A stretch of 51,810 nucleotides of DNA from Sulfurimonas sp. GWF2_37_8. GTDB lineage: Bacteria; Campylobacterota; Campylobacteria; Campylobacterales; Sulfurimonadaceae. Of the stretch, positions 1-9,341 are shown piece by piece. Position 1 is the first letter of the stretch; each line of letters starts with the position of its first letter. A program made the translations under genes and the position numbers. Below the pieces are notes generated by a model that did no database searches, had not been told where the DNA came from, and was given only the letters and a program-made list of their open reading frames with translations. The stretch is taken from contig MIBW01000092.1 in the NCBI GenBank assembly GCA_001829625.1, positions 5,334-57,143 on the forward strand, written 5' to 3'.

Positions 1-1
1 A

Positions 2-82
2 CATGATAGACAAACCGTGATGCTTTATATTATATTTATGATATTAAACTGTGTGCGCTTATCAAAAACTTTTTGGTCTTAG
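2..82 (+). other. Possible 3' tail of an upstream gene
   Basis: One frame is open from base 2 to a TAG at 80-82, directly before the hypF ATG at 83. It could be the end of a gene starting outside the window, but about 26 codons are too few to recognise, and the other two frames stop early. The stretch is AT-rich and could equally be a leader. No clear ribosome binding site for hypF is visible here. Confidence 0.2.
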
Positions 83-2305
83 ATGATTAGAAAAAACTAT
101 CGTATCAAAGGCATAGTTCAAGGTGTGGGATTTCGCCCTTTTGTTTATAAAATGGCATATGAGTTAGATCTAAAGGGCTTTATAAAAAATAGTAGTGAGG
201 GTGTGATACTTGAAATAGAAGGCAAAGCGGATAATCTTACTGCGTTTGAAAAAGCGCTTATGACACAACTTCCTCCTTTGGCGCGTATAGATACCATCAT
301 CTCTAAGGAGATACAAATACTTCAAAGCAGAAACTTTGAGATACTCCAAAGTGATGACAATGTTATGACAAAAACAGCCTTAATATCTCCCGATATTGCC
401 ATTTGTCAAGAGTGTTTGGCGGATGTGAAAAATGAGGGCAGACACCACAACTATTTTGCCACAAACTGTACAAACTGCGGACCGAGATACTCCATTATCA
501 ATACACTCCCTTATGACCGAATAAACACTTCGATGGCAAAATTTGTTCTGTGTGAAAGTTGTGCACAAGAATATACAAACCCGCTCAAACGCAGATACCA
601 TGCCCAGCCAATTTCGTGTAACAGTTGCGGGCCAGAACTCTCTCTTTGGGATAATCAAACACAAAAGCAGATACAAACGCAGGATATCTACAAAAGTGTA
701 GCAAACTTGATACAAAAGGGCGAAATTTTGGCTATCAAAGGTATTGGGGGATTTCATATTGTTTGTGATGCAAGCAATGATGCGACCATCACAAAACTGC
801 GTCAATTTAAAAATCGTCCCGCAAAACCCTTTGCGCTTATGTGTAAAGATCTGACTCAAATACAAAGTATCGCTCATGTAGAAGCCAAAGAGTTAGAACT
901 TTTGATATCCAAAGAAGCACCTATCGTTATTTTGAAAAAAAAAGCAAACGCAAGTGTAATACTTTCACAAAATATCGCGCCAAATATCAACAAAATAGGG
1001 TGTTTTTTAGCTTATACATCATTGCATCATCTGGTCTTTGAGCATCTGCAAAACCCGATAGTGGCGACTAGTGCAAACCTTGAAAGTGAACCTATCATAA
1101 CAAACAAAGAGATGATAGAGGCAAAACTTCCTTTTGTTGCGTTTATCTTAGACTTTGATAGAGAAATCGTAAACGCCGTAGATGACTCTTTGGTGCAGGT
1201 AGTGGATGCAAATATGCAGACTTTAAGGCTTGCACGCGGTTATGCGCCAAAAGTGATACAACTTCCATTTGGTGCAGAAAAAAAGATTTTGGCAGTGGGC
1301 GCAAATGCAAAAAATGCGCTAGCGTTTGTGATGGATAATAATATCATCCTCTCACCACATATCGGGAATGTGGATTCGCTTGAGAGTTTTGGATTTTTTG
1401 AGCGAACCTTAGATAGTTTTAAGGGTTTTTACGACTTTGAACCTGATATCATCGTTCATGACAAACATCCAGAGTATCAAACGACAAAGTGGGCGAAAAA
1501 ACAAAACGCAGCGCTTTTGCAGGTGGGACATCATTTGGCGCATATCTATGCGTGCAAGGCGGAGTTTGGGCTGAGTGAAGATTATCTTGGTTTTAGTTTT
1601 GATGGAATAGGGTATGGAGATGGAGAGACTCTTTGGGGTGGAGAGATATTTGTGGGTGATAAACGCAAATACACTTTCAAAACTATCAAACTTTTAGGTG
1701 GTGAAAAAGCGATTAAAGAGCCGCGCAGAGTGGCTTTGAGTATGCTCTTTGAAACACTGCGTTTAGAAGAAGTTTTGGTTTTGTCATTAGAGTGTGTGGC
1801 TGCGTTTAGTACGGATGAGATAAAAATACTATATCAAAGTTATAGCAAAAATCTCAATGCGCCAAAAACAAGCTCTATAGGCAGACTCTTTGATGGCATA
1901 ATCTCTTTAAGCGGCGTGTTGCAAAATAGCAGTTACGAGGGTGAGAGCGGACTTTTGTGTGAGAGTTTGTATGATACAAATAGCACAAAATGTTTTGCAT
2001 ATACGCTGCAAGAGGGTGTTTTGGATATAAAAATAGTTCCTTATATCCTACAAAACGCAGTTGATAAACATGAGCTAAACTCCATGCTTATCAACACACT
2101 TGCACAGATTGTTGTGGATATAGCAATAATAGAAAAACGTGAAGTCATCCTCAGTGGCGGTGTTTTTCAAAATAAAACACTGCTAGAACTCATAGCGAAA
2201 AAACTCAAATCCCAAAACATTAGATATTACGCCCAGCAATCAACCCCGATAAATGACGGAGGAATAGCTTTAGGTCAGGCATATTATTGTAAAATGTCAC
2301 GCTAA
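83..2305 (+). CDS. hypF: Carbamoyltransferase HypF, [NiFe]-hydrogenase maturation
   Basis: HypF uses carbamoyl phosphate and ATP to carbamoylate the C-terminal cysteine of HypE, the first step in making the cyanide ligands of the [NiFe] site. Domains appear in the usual order: an N-terminal acylphosphatase domain (GVGFRPF with Arg18, and Asn36), a double zinc finger made of four CxxC pairs (about 105-190), a YrdC-like nucleotide-binding region (about 200-390), and a Kae1-like C-terminal domain with HHLAH, DGIGYGDG, SGGVFQN and NDGGIALGQ motifs. At 740 residues it is near full family length. It is separated from hypBCDEA by three genes but on the same strand with short gaps. Cytoplasmic. Confidence 0.96.
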   Translation: MIRKNYRIKGIVQGVGFRPFVYKMAYELDLKGFIKNSSEGVILEIEGKADNLTAFEKALMTQLPPLARIDTIISKEIQILQSRNFEILQSDDNVMTKTALISPDIAICQECLADVKNEGRHHNYFATNCTNCGPRYSIINTLPYDRINTSMAKFVLCESCAQEYTNPLKRRYHAQPISCNSCGPELSLWDNQTQKQIQTQDIYKSVANLIQKGEILAIKGIGGFHIVCDASNDATITKLRQFKNRPAKPFALMCKDLTQIQSIAHVEAKELELLISKEAPIVILKKKANASVILSQNIAPNINKIGCFLAYTSLHHLVFEHLQNPIVATSANLESEPIITNKEMIEAKLPFVAFILDFDREIVNAVDDSLVQVVDANMQTLRLARGYAPKVIQLPFGAEKKILAVGANAKNALAFVMDNNIILSPHIGNVDSLESFGFFERTLDSFKGFYDFEPDIIVHDKHPEYQTTKWAKKQNAALLQVGHHLAHIYACKAEFGLSEDYLGFSFDGIGYGDGETLWGGEIFVGDKRKYTFKTIKLLGGEKAIKEPRRVALSMLFETLRLEEVLVLSLECVAAFSTDEIKILYQSYSKNLNAPKTSSIGRLFDGIISLSGVLQNSSYEGESGLLCESLYDTNSTKCFAYTLQEGVLDIKIVPYILQNAVDKHELNSMLINTLAQIVVDIAIIEKREVILSGGVFQNKTLLELIAKKLKSQNIRYYAQQSTPINDGGIALGQAYYCKMSR

Positions 2306-2322
2306 ACCTAAAGGGAAACTCT

Positions 2323-3885
2323 TTGCTATATACAATCAAAAACGAAATAAAAGAAAATCAAAAATATATCTACTTGAGTTATCTCATAACACTTCTTACA
2401 ATGCTTCCGCAAACTATCGCGACTGCATCTGAGGATGTCGAACATCTTACCTTTTTGCTTATCGTTTTTTTTACACTTCTTTTTATCGCAAAATTTAATA
2501 AACTTTTGTTTGCCATATTTGTTATCTATATAAATCTGACTAATATTATAATCGGACATATTTTCCTGCATTGGGGATATTTTGGCGCGGATATAGGACC
2601 AAGGATAGATGTTTCTGCTGTTTCTCCTCTGTATGAAAGTATAGAATATTTGATGGCGTATATTGATTTTAGAGATACTCTTTTGTTTGTTTATACTTTT
2701 TTAGTATTGCTGCTTTTGTATAAATTTCTTGTGCACTTTAGGCACTCTTTTAGAGTTGTGAGATTTTTTGGTTTTATCGCGGCAACATCTATCATCGTAG
2801 CTTTGAGTTATTACTCCAACCCTTTAATCAACAAAGAGCCTTTTAGTATCCCAAATAAATATATAGATGCTCAAAAATATACACAGCTTTATGATGCAAG
2901 AAGTGGGTATTTGGAGAGTTTAAATACAGCTATTATGGAAAACAACAACTCTATTTATGACAAAATTGTTCTCATCCAAGGCGAATCCGTCAATAAACAT
3001 CATATGTCTATCTATGGTTATACCAAAAAAACGACACCCTATTTTTCCTACTTAAAAGCCCAAAAAAAGATATATATCTTCAATGCCATAGCTCCAACAG
3101 ATCAAACACGCTTCTCAATCCCGATTTTACATACGCAGGCCAATGTCAATGATTTTGAAGATGCATTTGTCCATTCACGCTCTATCGTAGGTGAGTTTAA
3201 GATGCAAAATTATAAAACGTATTGGATTTCAAATCAGGGCGAAGCAGGCGAGCACGACTCCTCTATCGCTTCTATGGCACAAGAAGCCGATGTACGACAC
3301 TTTGAAAATGTAAGCTACATGAGCGCACAAACTGATGAAGCATTGCTCCCTTTCCTTTTTGATATTCGCGATAATCCTGATAAAGAGTTCTACTTTATCC
3401 ATCTCATGGGATCGCATGTTGATTATGCAAAAAGATATACACACGAGCACATTTTATTTCAAAATCCAATCACGATAGATGAAGAGTATGACAACACTAT
3501 TTTTTATACGGATAGTATTTTGAAAAATATTTTTACACATTTTACAGGGAAATTTCCAGATAAAAAAATACTTATCATCTATGTTTCAGACCATGGAGAA
3601 ATTATTCATAAAAACAGACATGGACATGGATTTTTACCGCCTTTCAAAGAGGAATTTGATGTTCCTTTTGTCCTCTATAGCAACATAAAAAATAGCAGAA
3701 TAGATGAACTTTATAAAAAAAATAAAAAAGAGTATTTCAATTTGGAAAATCTCAACACAATAGTTGCGTTTCTCAATGGTTTGCGCGATGATGCAAACAT
3801 ATCTTCTAGCGGTGATGTTTTTGCGATAGATCCTGCTAATATTTTCAATTACAATATGCTGCAATTTTATAAGGACGCACAATAA
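2323..3885 (+). CDS. Phosphoethanolamine transferase, EptA/CptA-type sulfatase fold
   Basis: A predicted inner-membrane enzyme that would transfer phosphoethanolamine from phosphatidylethanolamine to lipid A, core sugar or another envelope target. The N-terminal third (about residues 15-165) carries four to five hydrophobic segments; the rest is a periplasmic alkaline-phosphatase-like domain. GESVNKHHMSIYGY holds the likely metal-binding Glu and a Ser where the family nucleophile (commonly Thr) sits. SDHGE and the HGHGF motif supply further metal ligands. TTG is taken as the start because an AAGGGA site lies 7-12 bases upstream. It sits between hypF and a pseudouridine synthase, so operon position says nothing about its job. 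The exact acceptor cannot be told. Confidence 0.85.
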   Translation: MLYTIKNEIKENQKYIYLSYLITLLTMLPQTIATASEDVEHLTFLLIVFFTLLFIAKFNKLLFAIFVIYINLTNIIIGHIFLHWGYFGADIGPRIDVSAVSPLYESIEYLMAYIDFRDTLLFVYTFLVLLLLYKFLVHFRHSFRVVRFFGFIAATSIIVALSYYSNPLINKEPFSIPNKYIDAQKYTQLYDARSGYLESLNTAIMENNNSIYDKIVLIQGESVNKHHMSIYGYTKKTTPYFSYLKAQKKIYIFNAIAPTDQTRFSIPILHTQANVNDFEDAFVHSRSIVGEFKMQNYKTYWISNQGEAGEHDSSIASMAQEADVRHFENVSYMSAQTDEALLPFLFDIRDNPDKEFYFIHLMGSHVDYAKRYTHEHILFQNPITIDEEYDNTIFYTDSILKNIFTHFTGKFPDKKILIIYVSDHGEIIHKNRHGHGFLPPFKEEFDVPFVLYSNIKNSRIDELYKKNKKEYFNLENLNTIVAFLNGLRDDANISSSGDVFAIDPANIFNYNMLQFYKDAQ

Positions 3886-4595
3886 TGAAAAATAGTTTCA
3901 AAAGAATAGATGCCCATCTCTCAACTCTTGGATACTGCTCACGAAGTGAAGCGGCGGCTTTTTTGAAAAAACATCAGGTAAGCTCAGGTGGTGTAAGAGT
4001 GAGGGATGTTAAATGCAAAGTTTTTCATACAAACGTTTTAGTCGATGGCAAAGAACTCGACCCTGAGACACTTACTCTGCTTATGAACAAACCAGAGGGT
4101 GTTATCTGTTCGCATAACGATGCGGGCAAACTCATTTATTCACTGTTGCCACAAAGATGGCAAAGACGTAATCCAAAACTCTCTACTATCGGCAGACTCG
4201 ATATAGATACGACGGGAGCTATCTTACTCACGGATGATGGCGGACTCAACCATAAACTCACAAGTCCAAAAAGCAAAGCGCCTAAAGTTTATGAAGCGAT
4301 TTTGGCAGCGTCTCTCAAAGGGGACGAAGCTGAGATATTTGCAAGCGGCAGATTGATGCTTCATGGTGAAAAGAAACCGCTTTTACCAGCTAAAATGGAA
4401 GTTTTATCAGAGAAAAAAGCGCGTTTGGAGATTTGTGAGGGTAAATACCATCAAGTCAAAAGAATGTTTGCAGCCACTGGCAACAAAGTCGTAGCGCTGC
4501 ACCGCGTCAGTTTTAACGGTTGTGATGTGGATGATTTGGAACCTGCCCAGTATAAGCTCCTAATGCTTCACTCAGATGAATATAATTTAGAGTAA
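3885..4595 (+). CDS. Pseudouridine synthase, RsuA/RluB/RluE/RluF family
   Basis: Isomerises a specific uridine in ribosomal RNA to pseudouridine. Residues about 1-60 form an S4 RNA-binding domain (RIDAHLSTLGYCSRSEA), followed by the catalytic domain with GRLDIDTTGAILLTDDG, in which the first Asp is the catalytic residue. KYHQVKRMFAATGNKVVALHR near the C-terminus is typical of the family and makes the assignment firm. Its ATG overlaps the stop of the preceding gene (TAATG), suggesting translational coupling. Whether the target is 16S (RsuA) or 23S (RluB) rRNA cannot be read from the sequence alone. Confidence 0.92.
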   Translation: MKNSFKRIDAHLSTLGYCSRSEAAAFLKKHQVSSGGVRVRDVKCKVFHTNVLVDGKELDPETLTLLMNKPEGVICSHNDAGKLIYSLLPQRWQRRNPKLSTIGRLDIDTTGAILLTDDGGLNHKLTSPKSKAPKVYEAILAASLKGDEAEIFASGRLMLHGEKKPLLPAKMEVLSEKKARLEICEGKYHQVKRMFAATGNKVVALHRVSFNGCDVDDLEPAQYKLLMLHSDEYNLE

Positions 4596-4679
4596 GATGC
4601 TCTGATGTATTTCATTATTTTGTATTTTTCTGAAGTTAATCTTATTCTTAATCAAGTAGCTATTTTTTTGGGGTCTCAT

Positions 4680-5321
4680 ATGGAAAACTTGGGTTTCGTT
4701 CTTATCTTTTGGTATGGCATTGTACATGCGTTTGGACCTGACCATCTCAGTGCTATTGCAGATTTTTCTATCGGCAAAAACAAAAAAAAGACGATGCTTG
4801 TCACCTTGCTTTTTGCCATCGGGCATGGAGCTTCTCTGTTTGTTTTTGCAAAGATACTTGAGAGTTATCATATAAGTGAGGCTATTTTAGGTTACGGTGA
4901 TATTATCTCTTCTGTTGTGATTTTGGGTATGGGATTGTATCTTTTGTACATGGTTCTTACAGACCGTATTCAGCTTCAAAAACACTTGCATCAAAGCAAA
5001 GAACATATCCATATTTGGTTTGGAAAGGAGCATGCACATAGCAACGCTGATACTAGTTCTGCGTTTACTATCGGTACGCTCATGGGTATAGGCGGCGTAA
5101 GAGGTATGCTTGTTACTTTAGGTGCTATAGAAGGACAAAGTGTGGATGTGATGATGGTACTTGCGTTTACGCTTGGTGTGATGACTATATTTGTAGGTTT
5201 TGGTATGGTTATACTCACTATCAATCAAAACCTGCTACACTCAAAACAAAATTTGAGAAGAGTTTTTGCGACCGCTGGAGTTGTCTCTGTTGTCGTTGGT
5301 TCAAATATGCTTCTACAATAA
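4680..5321 (+). CDS. NicO/UreH-like nickel (metal) transporter
   Basis: A 213-residue integral membrane protein with about six hydrophobic segments. The first contains HAFGPDH, matching the H-x4-DH metal signature of nickel/cobalt permeases, though with GP where NiCoT proteins have DA. A His-rich cytoplasmic loop (HLHQSKEHIH and KEHAHS) sits mid-protein. It ends 14 bases before hypB, so nickel supply for hydrogenase is the natural inference. ATG at 4680 was chosen over an ATG at 4605 because GGGG lies 7-10 bases upstream and the signature helix then starts the protein. It could also be a member of the broader UreH/TauE-like group with another substrate. Confidence 0.75.
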   Translation: MENLGFVLIFWYGIVHAFGPDHLSAIADFSIGKNKKKTMLVTLLFAIGHGASLFVFAKILESYHISEAILGYGDIISSVVILGMGLYLLYMVLTDRIQLQKHLHQSKEHIHIWFGKEHAHSNADTSSAFTIGTLMGIGGVRGMLVTLGAIEGQSVDVMMVLAFTLGVMTIFVGFGMVILTINQNLLHSKQNLRRVFATAGVVSVVVGSNMLLQ

Positions 5322-5335
5322 AGGATAAATAAAAT

Positions 5336-6076
5336 ATGTGTAAAGATTGCGGTTGTAGTATAGTAGAACATTCACATGAACATCAAAGCGCGCATGCACA
5401 TCTGCATGACAATCCACAACTCAATGACAAAAAAACCATAGAAATTATCACTAAAATTTTAGATAAAAATGACCATGAAGCGGAGCATAATCGCCAACAT
5501 TTTGATACACATGGTGTTTTGTGTATCAATCTCATGAGCAGCCCTGGAAGTGGAAAAACAACACTGCTGGAGTATTTGAGTGAAGTAGCAGACTTTACAT
5601 TTGGTGTCATCGAAGGCGATTTGGAAACTTCTCGGGATACAGATAGACTCAAAGCTAAAGGTATCCAAGCACATCAGATACAAACTGGTTCGGCATGTCA
5701 TTTGGATGCGTTTATGGTACATAAAGCTCTGCATCACATAGATTTGAACACGATAGATGTCTGTTTCATAGAAAATGTGGGTAACCTTGTTTGTCCCGCT
5801 TCGTATGATGTGGGAAGTCATCTCAGCATTGTACTTGTCAGTATTCCTGAGGGCGAAGATAAGATAGTTAAATATCCTGTAATGTTTCGAAAAGCAGATT
5901 TAATTTTGTTCACCAAAATAGATTTGCTTCCTTATTTTGAGTATGACATAGCAAAAGAAAAAGAGATGGCAAGAAAACTGAGACCAAATGTAGATATCCT
6001 TGAAGTCAGTACAAAAGATGAAGAGAGCCTCAAAAAAGTTGCGCAGTGGATAAGATTTAAAATGGAGATGCGATAA
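5336..6076 (+). CDS. hypB: GTPase HypB, nickel insertion into hydrogenase
   Basis: HypB is a SIMIBI-class GTPase that works with HypA to insert nickel into the hydrogenase large subunit. The N-terminus has a CKDCGC metal motif followed by a His-rich stretch (HSHEHQ, HAHLH), so it probably both binds and stores nickel. SSPGSGKTTLLE is the P-loop, EGDLETSRDTDR and the IENVGNLVCP region form the metal/switch site, and TKIDLLPY is the G4 motif. The 246-residue length is normal for a His-rich HypB. RBS AAAGGAT lies just upstream. Its stop overlaps the hypC start (TAATG), so it is coupled to the rest of the hyp genes. Confidence 0.96.
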   Translation: MCKDCGCSIVEHSHEHQSAHAHLHDNPQLNDKKTIEIITKILDKNDHEAEHNRQHFDTHGVLCINLMSSPGSGKTTLLEYLSEVADFTFGVIEGDLETSRDTDRLKAKGIQAHQIQTGSACHLDAFMVHKALHHIDLNTIDVCFIENVGNLVCPASYDVGSHLSIVLVSIPEGEDKIVKYPVMFRKADLILFTKIDLLPYFEYDIAKEKEMARKLRPNVDILEVSTKDEESLKKVAQWIRFKMEMR

Positions 6077-6366
6077 TGTGTCTCTCTATACCTAGCAAAG
6101 TCGTAAAAATCGACAAAGAAAACAATAGAGCAACTGTCGATACTATGGGTGTACAGCGTGATGCAAGTTTGGATTTGATAGGTGAAGGTGATGTGCAAAT
6201 AGGGGATTATGTACTTTTGCATATCGGTTTTATCATAAACAAAATAGATGAAGAAGATGCACTTTTATCTTTGAAAATTTACAAAAAGATCATCGCGCAA
6301 ATGGATGCAGAAGAGCGAAAGAGGAGGATTTTGGAAGGAGATAATTGTCCTAATGGAAGTGCATAA
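6076..6366 (+). CDS. hypC: Chaperone HypC for Fe(CN)2CO delivery
   Basis: HypC is the small chaperone that carries the iron-cyanide/CO group with HypD and then escorts the hydrogenase large-subunit precursor. The protein starts MCLSIPSKV; Cys2 is the essential iron-binding residue exposed after methionine removal. The rest follows the small beta-barrel pattern (GVQRDASLDLI, GDYVLLHIGFIINKIDEEDA). At 96 residues it is slightly longer than typical because of a charged C-terminal tail. It overlaps both hypB and hypD by the TAATG pattern, implying a single translationally coupled message. Confidence 0.95.
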   Translation: MCLSIPSKVVKIDKENNRATVDTMGVQRDASLDLIGEGDVQIGDYVLLHIGFIINKIDEEDALLSLKIYKKIIAQMDAEERKRRILEGDNCPNGSA

Positions 6367-7484
6367 TGGGACTTCAACTTAAAAATCTTTATGATGATTT
6401 TAGAAACGCAGAGACCATCAAAGCCTATGCAAAAATCATCAAAGAAGATGCCAAAAAGCTAGAAAAATCTATAAATATCATGGAAGTATGCGGTGGGCAT
6501 ACGCACACCATTATGAAATACGGCATCTTGCAACTTTTACCTCAAAATGTTAAGTTTGTTCATGGTCCAGGATGTCCAGTCTGTATCATGCCAAAAGAGC
6601 GGATAGATCATGCCTATGTTTTGGCGATGTTAGAAGATGTCATACTTGTCACACTTGGAGATATGATAAAAGTTCCCGGAAGCCGTGGAAGCCTCCAAAA
6701 CGCAAGAAGTAAGGGCGCGGATGTGCGTTTTGTCTATTCGCCCTTGGATTGCCTCCAAATCGCAGCCCAAAATCCATCGAAAAAAATCATCTTTTTTGCC
6801 ATAGGTTTTGAGACGACGACACCTATGAGCGCGGCACTTTTAAACGCAGTTGTGGGCAAAGATATCAAAAACATCTTTTTTCATATCAATCATGTAACGG
6901 TTCCCGAAGCGATGGCGGCACTTTTATCGGATACTGAGTGCAACATCGATGCATTTTTGGGACCTGCACATGTGAGTGTTATAAGTGGAAGCAAAATATA
7001 TGAGGAGTTTCCCAAAGACTACGCCAAACCCGTTGTCGTTTCTGGTTTTGAGCCTGTGGATGTGATGCAAAGTATCAGTATGATAGTCAAACAGTTTGTT
7101 GAAAGACGCTGTGAACTTGAAGTAGAATATAAACGCGCCGTCATACGAGAAGGCAATCTCAAAGCACAAGAACTTACTGCAAAGTTCTTTGAAAAAGCAC
7201 AAAATTTTAGATGGAGAGGTTTGGGTGATATCCCAAAAAGTGGACTGCGTTTGAGAGATACATATAAAGATTTAGACACAGAAGTTATTTACAAAGATAT
7301 CCTGCCGACGCAAGAGATAAACGACCACAAATTTTGTATCTGCGGAGATATACTTAAAGGCAAAGCGACACCCTCAAAGTGTGTTATTTTTGGCACAGTT
7401 TGTAAACCAACAACGCCGATAGGCAGCTGTATGGTCAGCAGTGAAGGTGCGTGTGCTGCGTATTATAAATATGGGAATTTATGA
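6366..7484 (+). CDS. hypD: HypD, Fe-S protein assembling the Fe(CN)2CO group
   Basis: HypD holds a [4Fe-4S] cluster and, with HypC and HypE, reduces and attaches the cyanide ligands to iron. Hallmarks seen are VCGGHTHTI near residue 40, GPGCPVCIMP near 70, GFETTTP near 150, and the C-terminal cysteine-rich segment (CICGDILKG, KCVIFGTVC, GSCMVSSEGAC) that supplies the cluster ligands. Length 372 is normal. Start and stop overlap hypC and hypE, keeping the strict hypB-C-D-E-A order. Cytoplasmic. Confidence 0.96.
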   Translation: MGLQLKNLYDDFRNAETIKAYAKIIKEDAKKLEKSINIMEVCGGHTHTIMKYGILQLLPQNVKFVHGPGCPVCIMPKERIDHAYVLAMLEDVILVTLGDMIKVPGSRGSLQNARSKGADVRFVYSPLDCLQIAAQNPSKKIIFFAIGFETTTPMSAALLNAVVGKDIKNIFFHINHVTVPEAMAALLSDTECNIDAFLGPAHVSVISGSKIYEEFPKDYAKPVVVSGFEPVDVMQSISMIVKQFVERRCELEVEYKRAVIREGNLKAQELTAKFFEKAQNFRWRGLGDIPKSGLRLRDTYKDLDTEVIYKDILPTQEINDHKFCICGDILKGKATPSKCVIFGTVCKPTTPIGSCMVSSEGACAAYYKYGNL

Positions 7485-8482
7485 TGAATAAAATAATAAT
7501 TTTGGCAAACGGAAACGGCGGAGAAGAAAATAATGAACTTATCTCAAAAGTTTTTTACAAAGCTTTTGAAAATGAGATTTTAGAGCGCAGTGAAGATGCA
7601 GCGGTTCTTTATGATGGTGCACTTGCGTTTTCTACGGATAGTTTTACTGTTTCGCCTCTATTTTTTGCAGGTGCAGACATAGGAAAACTTGCAGTTTGTG
7701 GAACTTGTAATGACTTGGCGATGATGGGAGCAAAACCAAAATATCTCACCTGTAGTGTTATCATCGAAGAGGGTTTTGAAGTAGCGCAACTGGAACGTAT
7801 AGTAGAAAGTATGAGAAAAGAGCTTGAGATAAACGGTGCTATTGTTGTAAGCGGCGATACAAAAGTAGTGCCACGAGGAAGTGTCGATAAAATATTTATC
7901 AACACAACAGGTATCGGTGAAATACTCCAAAAAGGGATAAGCTCAAACGCAATCACGCAAGAAGATGTGATAATAATAAGCCGTGATATCGGTGCTCATG
8001 GAGCAACTATCTTTGCAGCACGTGAGGGTATGGAGATAAGTTCTTCACTTGAGAGTGATTGCACTTCACTTTTTCCTCAGGTCAAAGCGCTTATAGATGC
8101 GGATATAAAGATTACGGCGATGCGCGATGCCACAAGAGGTGGCTTAAGTGCCGTTTTAAATGAATGGACTAAACAATCAGATATATGCATCGAAGTGCAA
8201 GAAGACAAGATTCCTATAAGTGATGAGGTCAACGGCATCTGTGAAATGCTTGGTTTTGAAGCGGCTTCTTTGGCAAATGAAGGTACTTTTGTATTGGCCG
8301 TGAAAAAAGAGGATGCATCCAGAGCCGTAGAGATTTTACAAACATTTGAGAAAAATGCCCATGCCGTTGTTATCGGTGAAGTAACTCAAAAATATCCAAA
8401 AAAAGTTATTTTAAAAAGTGCTTGGGGGACTTCTCGGTTTTTAGAGATGCCAACAGGTGAGCTGCTTCCTCGAATATGTTAA
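7481..8482 (+). CDS. hypE: HypE, thiocyanate-forming dehydratase
   Basis: HypE belongs to the PurM/SelD-type ATP-binding family. It receives a carbamoyl group from HypF on its C-terminal cysteine and dehydrates it to a thiocyanate that donates CN to HypC-HypD. The protein ends in PRIC, the required C-terminal Cys motif. Also seen are LAVCGTCNDLAMMGAKP and SGDTKVVPRG for ATP binding, and MRDATRGGLSAVLNEW. Length 333 is typical. Two adjacent ATG codons at 7481 and 7484 overlap the hypD stop; either could be the start. Confidence 0.96.
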   Translation: MMNKIIILANGNGGEENNELISKVFYKAFENEILERSEDAAVLYDGALAFSTDSFTVSPLFFAGADIGKLAVCGTCNDLAMMGAKPKYLTCSVIIEEGFEVAQLERIVESMRKELEINGAIVVSGDTKVVPRGSVDKIFINTTGIGEILQKGISSNAITQEDVIIISRDIGAHGATIFAAREGMEISSSLESDCTSLFPQVKALIDADIKITAMRDATRGGLSAVLNEWTKQSDICIEVQEDKIPISDEVNGICEMLGFEAASLANEGTFVLAVKKEDASRAVEILQTFEKNAHAVVIGEVTQKYPKKVILKSAWGTSRFLEMPTGELLPRIC

Positions 8483-8495
8483 TGAGGAGCAATAA

Positions 8496-8837
8496 ATGCA
8501 TGAGTATAGTATAGTGCAATCGTTGCTTGATACTTGTGAAAAAAATGCAGTCAAAAACGCAGCTACAAAAGTGACCCGTGTTGTTGTGAAAATAGGTGTC
8601 ATGAGTGGTGTTGAACCAGATTTATTAAAGACTGCGTTTGATATCTTTAAAGAAAATACACTCTGTGATGGCTGTGAGTTTATAATACATATCCAGCCTA
8701 TTGTTGTAAAGTGCAGAGTATGTGAGGCACAATCCACTCTCCAAAAGTTAGAATACCTTTGTCCAGAGTGTCAAAGTTTAGAACTTGATGTCATAGATGG
8801 TGAAGAGATGTATCTCATGCAACTAGAATTAGAATAG
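8496..8837 (+). CDS. hypA: HypA, nickel metallochaperone
   Basis: HypA delivers nickel to the hydrogenase large subunit together with HypB (and to urease in Helicobacter). The N-terminus MHEYSIVQS carries the nickel-binding His2 and Glu3. A zinc site is formed by two CxxC pairs (CRVCEAQ and CPECQS) about residues 72-93. At 113 residues it is full length. A GAGG-type ribosome site precedes the ATG. It is the last gene of the hyp group; 174 bases of promoter-bearing DNA separate it from rplU. Confidence 0.95.
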   Translation: MHEYSIVQSLLDTCEKNAVKNAATKVTRVVVKIGVMSGVEPDLLKTAFDIFKENTLCDGCEFIIHIQPIVVKCRVCEAQSTLQKLEYLCPECQSLELDVIDGEEMYLMQLELE

Positions 8838-9011
8838 CAATGTTTAGAATATTTGCAATTTGATGTGATTTGTAGAGTTTATCCATAAGAATTAAACAAA
8901 ACTTAAAGCTTTGATGGATATAATTGCGAACTTTTTATAGAGATATACCTATGAGTCGGGCTTTTTGTCTGTTCAAGGATTTTTATAGTATTAAAGATTA
9001 AGGACTTGTAT
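8838..9011 (+). promoter_or_regulatory. rplU promoter and leader
   Basis: The gap between hypA and rplU holds a perfect TATAAT at 8919-8924. No convincing -35 box is seen, as is common in this phylum. About 85 bases of leader follow, including CGGGCTTTTTGTCTG. A TAAGGAC ribosome site lies just before the rplU ATG. The leader may take part in L21 regulation, but no defined fold was established. Confidence 0.5.
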
Positions 9012-9320
9012 ATGTACGCAATTATTAAAAACGGTGGTAAACAGTATAAAGTTCAAGAGGGTGACATTTTAACTTTTGACAAAATGTCTCTTGAGCCTAA
9101 AGCAACTATCGAAATTACTGAAGTTTTAGCGGTTAACGCTGGTGAACTTGTAATGGGAACTCCATTTGTAAGTGGTGCTATTGTTACTGCTGAAGTTATC
9201 AATGAAGGTCGTGACAAAAAAGTTATCACTTTCAAAAAACGTCGTCGTAAAGACAGTAAAGTTAAAAGAGGTTTCAGAAGAGACTTCACTCGTGTTCGCA
9301 TCATTAAGATAGCTGCATAA
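9012..9320 (+). CDS. rplU: 50S ribosomal protein L21
   Basis: L21 binds 23S rRNA in the large subunit. The 102-residue protein begins [18 protein letters not shown] and ends in the basic [17 protein letters not shown] region, both diagnostic. ATG at 9012 is chosen over an in-frame TTG six bases earlier because TAAGGAC lies at the right distance. It is followed 21 bases later by rpmA, the near-universal pairing, and then by obg. Confidence 0.97.
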   Translation: MYAIIKNGGKQYKVQEGDILTFDKMSLEPKATIEITEVLAVNAGELVMGTPFVSGAIVTAEVINEGRDKKVITFKKRRRKDSKVKRGFRRDFTRVRIIKIAA

Positions 9321-9341
9321 CTAAAAGTTAAGGAGTAAAAT

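Noticed and set aside
380-877. Long minus-strand open frame of 165 codons
   Set aside because: It lies wholly inside hypF, whose domains are intact, and its translation shows no recognisable pattern.
8876-8886. TTATCCATA, like a DnaA box, near a parAB region
   Set aside because: A single imperfect copy without a cluster, AT-rich unwinding element or dnaA gene; no origin is claimed.
8925-9011. A known L21 leader RNA before rplU
   Set aside because: No stable fold matching a described leader could be established by eye; only a leader is reported.
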